Source: Candidatus Zipacnadum vermilionense (GTDB lineage Bacteria; Armatimonadota; Zipacnadia; Zipacnadales; Zipacnadaceae). Taken from it: a stretch of 64,000 bases of DNA. Numbering within the stretch: the stretch's first letter is position 1; every line of letters begins with the position of its first letter. The stretch spans positions 310,001-374,000 of the forward strand of contig JALGSV010000004.1 in assembly GCA_029821755.1 (NCBI GenBank), given 5' to 3'. The translations under genes and the position numbers were made by a program. The notes beneath the pieces are model-generated. The model saw only the letters and a program-made list of their open reading frames with translations, was not told the DNA's origin and did no database searches. Of this stretch, positions 57,697-64,000 are shown in pieces.

Positions 57697-59274
57697 ATGC
57701 GCCGATGTCGACTTATCGCTGCGCTCAGCGCCCTGCTTTGGGCGGGAACGCTGGGCCACTCCCTCGCTGACAAGGAGCCGCTGAAGATGCCGCTACAAGC
57801 CGATTACACTGTAGACATTGCCGCCGCCGGGAAGCCGGGGCAGTTTGCGCTGGAGGCCCCCGCGGCGGGGACGGCGACGGTCCTGGTGCGGGGGCTGTCG
57901 CTGGGTGGGTTTGTGGAGGTCAAGGTCAACGGCGGTGCCCCGGCCGGGCTGGAGTTGCTGGCCACCGGGGGGCTGCTGCAGGGCCACGCCGACAGCGCGC
58001 TGGTCACCGCCCAGTTGAAGGCCGGAATGAACGAGGTCACGGTCGCCGAGAGCGACGGGGCACAGGTGGTGCACGTGCCGGGCACTCAGCATTGGTTCGG
58101 CGCCGCAACCGAGGCGGGCGGCCGGCCGGTGTTCTCCCTGGACCTGCAGCAACTGCTGACCGTGGAGAAGGAGTACTCGGTCAACGTGTACTATGGGCCG
58201 GAGTGGGACCATTTCCTGTGGTTCAGCGGGCGCTGGGACCGGTACTACGGGGAGGTGTACGCCAGCGCGGCCCGGAAGGTCTGCGGGAGTACCGGGGCTG
58301 GGGCGGCGACGCTAGCCTATACGCTCGAGTATCCGGAGCGCAATCTGGTGATGCCTACCAGCATCACGCTGGAACCGGAGCCGATGACCGGGGCCTATAC
58401 GCTGCGCGTGCGGCAGGTGCTGCGAGCGGTGGGCGAGCCGAGCTGGGGGGACAACCTGGAGTTCCTGCACGTGGTCATCAACCCCACCTACGGGCTGGAC
58501 TGGCAGGACGGCGTGCCTGATTACACCTGGTACCGGAGCCAGCGAGAGGACGCCCCGGATGCGCTGCCAGGGACTCATACCGGCATGTGCCGTTTTGACG
58601 ACAACTCGGCGCGGACCTACCCCTACCACTCCAGCACCACCGATCCCACCAAGGTGACCATGGCCGGGCAGCACCACACCGGGGCCGCCGAGCCCCTGGA
58701 GGCTGTTAACACCATCGGCGGCTTCTTCACCAAGACGGGCGTGGGTTCGTGCGGATGGGTGTTCCACCAGTACAAAGCCTCCTGGCGCCAGGATGCAAGC
58801 CCGCTGCATGGCCACTGCGGGGACGGGGCGGACAACCACTTCCTGCTCTTCTGGAATGAGCTGTTCACACCACTGGGGATGAAAGCCGGCGACGAGCTGG
58901 AGGTGGAGTACAGCCTGACCATGCTGCCCAGTGAGGTGCTGCGGGAGGACATCGAGGACCTCAACGAGGCGGACCTGTTCCACTTCGGCAAGGAGAAGGA
59001 GCAGAAGTCGGAGATCACCGGCTGGGTGGGCACCAAACAGGCGGTGGGCTTGCGGCGCAGCGACGGATCGCTGATCTTGCTGGGGATCGGGCGGGAGCCA
59101 GGGCGGCTGCCGGTGCCGACGGGTACGCAGGCGCAAGCGCGCCGCATCTGCCGCTCCTTCGACTTGATCCGGCCGCAGGTGCAGGACCTGCAGATCACCG
59201 AGGGATCGGTGGAGGTCAAGCCGAGGTGGGTCACGATCGTGGACTGCGGCTCGGCGTTGCGGTGGCCCAAGTAG
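57697..59274 (+). CDS. Secreted hypothetical protein
   Basis: Signal peptide 'LIAALSALLWAGTLGHSLA'; no recognised catalytic family; divergent from GH31. Confidence 0.65.
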   Translation: MRRCRLIAALSALLWAGTLGHSLADKEPLKMPLQADYTVDIAAAGKPGQFALEAPAAGTATVLVRGLSLGGFVEVKVNGGAPAGLELLATGGLLQGHADSALVTAQLKAGMNEVTVAESDGAQVVHVPGTQHWFGAATEAGGRPVFSLDLQQLLTVEKEYSVNVYYGPEWDHFLWFSGRWDRYYGEVYASAARKVCGSTGAGAATLAYTLEYPERNLVMPTSITLEPEPMTGAYTLRVRQVLRAVGEPSWGDNLEFLHVVINPTYGLDWQDGVPDYTWYRSQREDAPDALPGTHTGMCRFDDNSARTYPYHSSTTDPTKVTMAGQHHTGAAEPLEAVNTIGGFFTKTGVGSCGWVFHQYKASWRQDASPLHGHCGDGADNHFLLFWNELFTPLGMKAGDELEVEYSLTMLPSEVLREDIEDLNEADLFHFGKEKEQKSEITGWVGTKQAVGLRRSDGSLILLGIGREPGRLPVPTGTQAQARRICRSFDLIRPQVQDLQITEGSVEVKPRWVTIVDCGSALRWPK

Positions 59275-59529
59275 AGGAGCCTCACCCCCCTGTCCCCCTC
59301 TCCCTCGTTTCGCTCGGGAGGAGGGGGGCCCTCGGAAGGGAGATCGCTCCGGGGAACGAGGTGGCGGGGAGCTGTCGCACGAGGCGTGGTTGGCCGGAGA
59401 GACAGAGACCACTTGAGCGCAGGAGAAGGGCGGGATTGCCCGCCCCACGCGGAGGGGAGCCAGGCCACCGCCACCCTGCACCGGCGAGACGTCGGTGCCA
59501 TCGGGAGAGAGGCCTTGCCGCGCAGACCC

Positions 59530-61560
59530 TCAGCGGAACAATATCACCGCGACGTCCTCCGGAGCCAGGGGAGCGTCCCCGGAGAGACGTCCGGCGGGAG
59601 TCTCGATGGTGGTGAGGGACTTCCCAGGCCAGGAGAGGGATAGCTCCTGGGGCTCGGAGGTCGGGTTCCATACGGCTACGGCGCAGCCGGCCTCGGACTC
59701 AAAGGCCCGTGCTACCAGCGCGGGATTAGTTATCTCTAGCGGCTCGGTTTCGAGAAATCTCCCCCGCAGCAGGATTGCCGCGTGTTTGCGGCGGAGGCGG
59801 TTGAGGGCGGCGAGGCGCGCCACGAAGGCGGGGGCTAGGTCGGTGAGAACCTCGCATTGCTGGCGCGGGGCGAGGAAGAAGCGGTAGCCCATGACGAAGG
59901 AGTAATGGAGTTGCTCGTAGTTCTCCCGCGCCATGTACTGGGTGCAGAGGATGTCCTCGGGAAAGGTGTAGCGGTACATCTCCCCAAAGTGTTGATCCCC
60001 GTAGAAGAATCCCAAACCGAAGGGTAACGTGAAGTCGTAGTACTGGAGGATCACATCGGCGATGTACTCTCCGCCGAGGGCGAGGTCCTCACTCTTGGCC
60101 TTGACCAGGTCGCGGGCTTGGCGCGATAGCTCGGTCTTGCCCGGGCCGCAGGAGAAGGCAGGGCTAGGATGACCGTGGCGCTCGTCGAAGCAGAGGAAGG
60201 AACTGGGACCGCCGGCGACCTGATCGAGGAAGACGCAGTCTACACCCCAGTCCAGGCCGCGCTGTACGCAGCGGAGCACCTGCCTTTGCCAGGGCTCGGT
60301 GGCGATGCAGGCGTTGATGAGCTGGAAACGCTCGTTCATGCCGATGATCGAGCCGTGGCTGGGCCAGGTGAAGATGTCTACGAAGGGATTGCCGTAGGGA
60401 CCCTTGATGGCGCAGAACTCGCCGTGCTGGGCGTAGAACTCGGAGTTCGGGGACATCTGGATGAAGTGGAAGTACAGGACCATCCGATAGCCATCGCTCT
60501 GCACGCGGCGGAAGTTCTCCACCAGCGCAGCCTCCCCGCCGAGGCGGTCGCTAGCGAGGAAGTCGGGCAGCATGTTGTCGTGGCCACCGTGGGACCAGCC
60601 GGTGAGCTTGACGACGTCGATGTCACCGGTGCGGGCGGCGGCGGCGATCTCGCCGATCTGGTCGTAGCGGAATTTGACCCGCCCATGCTGGTGCATCATC
60701 ACCACGTCCTGCATGGCCGGCATGTCCCGGACCCAGGCGGGCTTGGAGCGAGAATGGTCCTGGTAGGTGTCGCAGAAAGCGCGGTAGCGGCGGGCGTCGC
60801 GGCGCCAGAGGTCGGCGTGCACGGCCACCACGAAGGGGGCGCTCTGCCAGGTCTCGCCGGGGGCAACAAAGGGATACTTGATGAAGCCGAGCGAGAGGGA
60901 ATCCTCCTCGGACGTGGGCCCAAAGTTGAGGACGGTGTTGGTGGCAGTCGTCTGGAGGGAGGAGTCGTGGGAACCGACGTAGAGGCTGCCAGAGGCGCCA
61001 TACAGGCCGAGCCACTGCATCGAAGCGCGGCCGGGGTAGAAGTCGCGCAGGAAGTTGAAGCGCACACCGCGGACCGGCTGGGCGTTGCGGTCGGCGAGGT
61101 TGCGAAGGGGATCGGAGATGCGGCGACCGGCGGACTCGGGGTAGAGTAGGAAGGCGGCGTCCGGATCGTCACCGAGGTTGCCCAGACCGCCAATCAGGGG
61201 GAACCAGAGCTCGGCGAGGCGCGGGGCAGAGCGGTTGGTGAGACTCGCGGTGAAGGTCAGCTCCTCACCGGAGAGGGTCACCTGGTAGCTCAACTCGGCG
61301 TCCACCGGTCCGCCCTGGAAGTCGACCAGGGAGGAGTAAGTGACCATCAGAGTGTTACCGTCCCGCCGAATCTCCGGGGGGGATTGCTCGGAGGCGCGGA
61401 TGGGGGTCTCCGGGTCATCGTCGGTGGGGTAGATGAGTTGCCAGAGATCGAGACCGGCTTGGGTCACATATTCGCAACCGGTACGGAGGTTGCGCAAGGA
61501 GGCGAGATTGCCGCGCTCATCAAGGGACAGGCTGACGAAGTCGTTGCGGAGTTGGGCCAT
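59530..61560 (-). CDS. DUF6259-like glycosidase-fold protein
   Basis: 'MAQLRNDFVSLSLDERGNLASLRN', 'DVVKLTGWSHGGHDNMLPDF', 'YRMVLYFHFIQM', 'LDWGVDCVFLDQVAGG'. Confidence 0.7.
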   Translation of the reverse strand: MAQLRNDFVSLSLDERGNLASLRNLRTGCEYVTQAGLDLWQLIYPTDDDPETPIRASEQSPPEIRRDGNTLMVTYSSLVDFQGGPVDAELSYQVTLSGEELTFTASLTNRSAPRLAELWFPLIGGLGNLGDDPDAAFLLYPESAGRRISDPLRNLADRNAQPVRGVRFNFLRDFYPGRASMQWLGLYGASGSLYVGSHDSSLQTTATNTVLNFGPTSEEDSLSLGFIKYPFVAPGETWQSAPFVVAVHADLWRRDARRYRAFCDTYQDHSRSKPAWVRDMPAMQDVVMMHQHGRVKFRYDQIGEIAAAARTGDIDVVKLTGWSHGGHDNMLPDFLASDRLGGEAALVENFRRVQSDGYRMVLYFHFIQMSPNSEFYAQHGEFCAIKGPYGNPFVDIFTWPSHGSIIGMNERFQLINACIATEPWQRQVLRCVQRGLDWGVDCVFLDQVAGGPSSFLCFDERHGHPSPAFSCGPGKTELSRQARDLVKAKSEDLALGGEYIADVILQYYDFTLPFGLGFFYGDQHFGEMYRYTFPEDILCTQYMARENYEQLHYSFVMGYRFFLAPRQQCEVLTDLAPAFVARLAALNRLRRKHAAILLRGRFLETEPLEITNPALVARAFESEAGCAVAVWNPTSEPQELSLSWPGKSLTTIETPAGRLSGDAPLAPEDVAVILFR

Positions 61561-61567
61561 CACGGGC

Positions 61568-62704
61568 TCACCTTGCCGACGGAGGACTAGGCAAGCGGTA
61601 GTGTTCCCAGGCGAGCGGGCTAGTGTACAGCGCCAGGCGCGACACCCGCACCGCCTCCAGCGGCTCCACCGACAAGCGCAGCCTGCTTTCCTTGCCCAGG
61701 CGTTCCGCCCAACGCCCCCGCAGCGGCACCAGGGCCTGAGACCGCTCCCGCGCGGCAGGGAATACCCCCGCCCACTCCGTGCCTCTCTCCCCGACCAGCC
61801 GCACCCGCAGCGGCCCGCCCTGGTACTCCATCCGTAGGGCCAAGGCGGCGGCACCTGCGGGGGCGGGGACAGTCAGCGGGCCGGCTCCGGCGGTTTCTCC
61901 TACCAGAGAAAGCGGCTCCTCCACCGTCCGCCCTACCCAGGCGGTGTAGAGGTCCTGGCCGACGGTGCTGAGCAAGCGATAGCCGATCCCCTCCGGCGGG
62001 GCGGCGAAGGAAAAGGACAGGGAACTGGTCACCAGATGCAGCCGCCCCTGTTCATCCCGGGCGTGTGCGTTGCGGTGCCAGTGGCCGGTGAGGGTATAGG
62101 CCAGGTAGTGGCCGTCGAAGCAGGTGAGCAGGTCGGCGGCGTTGTCTACCTGATTCGACGAGGGGAGCAGGGGGAAGTGGCACATCACCAAGAGGGGCTG
62201 CCCGGGCGGCAAGGTCGCCAACTTCCCGCGCAGCCATTGGAGCTGCTCCACGGACATGTGGCCCTCGTGCTGCAGCTTGTCGTCCCTGAAGTACACCCCG
62301 TCCACCGCCACCAGCACCCACCCACCCAGTCGTTGTGTATAGTAGTTAGGATGCCCTAGGAATCGCACAAAGCGCGCGTCATACTCCCCCGGGCCCGGCG
62401 GGCCCTCGTGGTTGCCGGGGCAGGCGTACAAGGGCACGCGCAGGTCCTGGCGGACCGCCATCCAGTGCTCGTACTGGTTGATCGAGCCGTCGTTGGTCAG
62501 GTCCCCGGGGAAGAGCACGAACTGCGGCTGCAGTTCGTTGACCTGCTCAACAGCCCAGCGGAAGTCGTCGAAGGGGTCGTTGTCGCCCTTCTGGGTATCG
62601 GAGATGACAGCATAGAACAGGGGCGGCTGGGCGGCAGCCGCGGCGAGCAGGCCGAAGAGTAGGAGAGAGACCAGAGCCGTGCGGAGCAGGGGAAGGCGGG
62701 TCAT
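61568..62704 (-). CDS. Secreted metallophosphoesterase (copy 1)
   Basis: 'FYAVISDTQKGDNDPFDDFRWAVEQVNEL', 'LFPGDLTNDG', 'YACPGNHEGP', 'VMCHFPLLP', 'YTLTGHWHRN'. Confidence 0.88.
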   Translation of the reverse strand: MTRLPLLRTALVSLLLFGLLAAAAAQPPLFYAVISDTQKGDNDPFDDFRWAVEQVNELQPQFVLFPGDLTNDGSINQYEHWMAVRQDLRVPLYACPGNHEGPPGPGEYDARFVRFLGHPNYYTQRLGGWVLVAVDGVYFRDDKLQHEGHMSVEQLQWLRGKLATLPPGQPLLVMCHFPLLPSSNQVDNAADLLTCFDGHYLAYTLTGHWHRNAHARDEQGRLHLVTSSLSFSFAAPPEGIGYRLLSTVGQDLYTAWVGRTVEEPLSLVGETAGAGPLTVPAPAGAAALALRMEYQGGPLRVRLVGERGTEWAGVFPAARERSQALVPLRGRWAERLGKESRLRLSVEPLEAVRVSRLALYTSPLAWEHYRLPSPPSAR

Positions 62705-62748
62705 AAGAGAGGGCCTCCTTGGGTGTCGATTGGGCGCGCTGTCGGCTG

Positions 62749-62928
62749 CTACTCCTCGCGGGCGACCTCGTGCATCAGGTCCCGGAGGGCCGGGTAGGTG
62801 GCCAGGTAATGGCTATGGAGACCGGGTTGGGTCACGTACGCGCAGCCAGTGCGGAGGTTGCGCAGGGAGGCGAGATTACCGCGGGCGTCGAGGGACAGGG
62901 AGACGAAGCTGTTGTGCAGTTGGGCCAT
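62749..62928 (-). pseudogene. Truncated DUF6259-like N-terminus fused to an unrelated 22-aa tail (59-aa ORF)
   Basis: MAQLHNSFVSLSLDARGNLASLRNLRTGCAYVTQPGLHSHYLATYPALRDLMHEVAREE*; first ~37 aa match 59530-61560 N-terminus. Confidence 0.7.
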
Positions 62929-62935
62929 CGTGGGC

Positions 62936-64000
62936 TCACCTTGCCGACGGAGGACTAGGCAAGCGGTAGTGTTCCCAGGCGAGCGGGCTAGTGTACAGCG
63001 CCAGGCGCGACACCCGCACCGCCTCCAACGGCTCCACCGACAGGTGCAGCTTGCCCTCCTTCCCCAGCCGCTCGGCCCAGCGCGCGCGCAGCGGCACCAG
63101 CGCCTGCGTACTCTCCGGCGCCGCAGGGAACACCCCGGCCCAGTTCGCCCCCTTATCCCCCACTATCCGCACCCGCAGCGGCCCGCCCTGATATTCCAGC
63201 CGCACAGCCAGTGCCTTCGCGCCCGCGGGAGCCGCTACGGTCAGCGGCCCCGCCCCATCCGTCTCCCCCACCAAGGACAGCGGCTCCTCCACCGGCCGGC
63301 CGATCCAGGCGGTGTACAGGTCGTACCCTACCGTGCTGATGAGCCGGTAGCCGATCGGCGCGGCGTCGGACGAGAACGACAGCGCGCCGGTGATCAGGTG
63401 CAGACGGCCTTGCTGGTCCACGGCATGTTCGTTCTTGTGCCAGTGACCCGTTACCGTGTAGACCAGGTAGTTGGGGGTGAAGCAGTCCAGCAGCTCTGCA
63501 CCGTTCGCCAGGCTCCTCCACTGGGGCAGGACGGGGAAGTGGCAGATCACGAGGATCGGCCTGGCGGCCGGTAGCCGCGCCAGCTCTGCCCGGAGCCAGG
63601 TGAGTTGCTCCGGGCTGAGGGCGCCCTCGTGCTCGTTCTTGCCGTTGATGAAGTGGACGCCATCCAGCGCAAAGAGCTGCCAGCCACCCAGTTGCCGCCC
63701 GTAGTAGGTGGGCAGCCCCGTGTACTGCAGGAAGCGCGCGCGGAACTCAGCGCGTGCGCACCCATCGCCCTCGTGATTGCCCGGACAGGCGTACAGTGGC
63801 ACCTGCAGGTCCTGGCGCACGGCCGACCAGTGCTCGTACTGGTTGACGCTGCCGCCACTGGTCAGGTCCCCGGGAAACAGCACGAATTGCGGCTGCAGTT
63901 CGTTGACCTGCTCAACAGCCCAGCGAAAATCATCGTAGGGATCATTGTTTTGTTTCTGGGTATCGGAGATGACCGCATAGAAGAGGGGCGGCGGCTGGGC
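62936..64000 (-). CDS. Secreted metallophosphoesterase (copy 2), 5' end outside window
   Basis: Frame open to the window edge; 'AVISDTQK.NNDPYDDFRWAVEQVNELQPQFVLFPGDLTSGG', 'YACPGNHEGDG', 'YTVTGHWHKN'. Confidence 0.88.
   Translation of the reverse strand, partial: AQPPPLFYAVISDTQKQNNDPYDDFRWAVEQVNELQPQFVLFPGDLTSGGSVNQYEHWSAVRQDLQVPLYACPGNHEGDGCARAEFRARFLQYTGLPTYYGRQLGGWQLFALDGVHFINGKNEHEGALSPEQLTWLRAELARLPAARPILVICHFPVLPQWRSLANGAELLDCFTPNYLVYTVTGHWHKNEHAVDQQGRLHLITGALSFSSDAAPIGYRLISTVGYDLYTAWIGRPVEEPLSLVGETDGAGPLTVAAPAGAKALAVRLEYQGGPLRVRIVGDKGANWAGVFPAAPESTQALVPLRARWAERLGKEGKLHLSVEPLEAVRVSRLALYTSPLAWEHYRLPSPPSAR

Noticed and set aside
58312-59481. 389-aa minus-strand ORF
   Set aside because: Shadow of the secreted protein at 57697-59274.

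Overview
GC-rich bacterial chromosomal window dominated by polysaccharide and sugar-acid catabolism. It holds five heparinase II/III-like genes, a right-handed beta-helix (pectate lyase superfamily) lipoprotein, GH29, GH31, an (alpha/alpha)6 glycosidase candidate, a DUF6259-like protein, a Cys-type sulfatase, three Gfo/Idh/MocA oxidoreductases, a sugar-phosphate isomerase/epimerase, four divergent URO-D-like proteins, an SGNH hydrolase, a ceramidase-like protein and two metallophosphoesterases. A redox/housekeeping island (trxB-like, korAB, sod, OsmC) and a cluster of tRNAs (Leu-GAG, Val-CAC, Gly-CCC, Gly-GCC, Cys-GCA, Leu-TAA) sit in the middle. No rRNA, CRISPR array or prophage was seen; the only transposase is a decayed IS1182/IS5-like remnant. 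Most notable: (1) a PQQ-like propeller + HEAT + C-terminal D-apionate-lactonase(ApnL)-like fusion, with a Shine-Dalgarno and in-frame ATG exactly at the ApnL boundary, next to Gfo/Idh/MocA and TIM-barrel isomerase genes; (2) a giant GreA with a 725-residue N-terminal extension and an in-frame ATG at the canonical GreA start; (3) two dispersed palindromic repeat families with variable hairpin cores that keep base pairing; (4) a tandem metallophosphoesterase/DUF6259 duplication that left a chimeric 59-aa ORF and a 96-bp identical tract; (5) four URO-D-like proteins that differ at the expected metal site. Family calls come from reading motifs, not from database searches.
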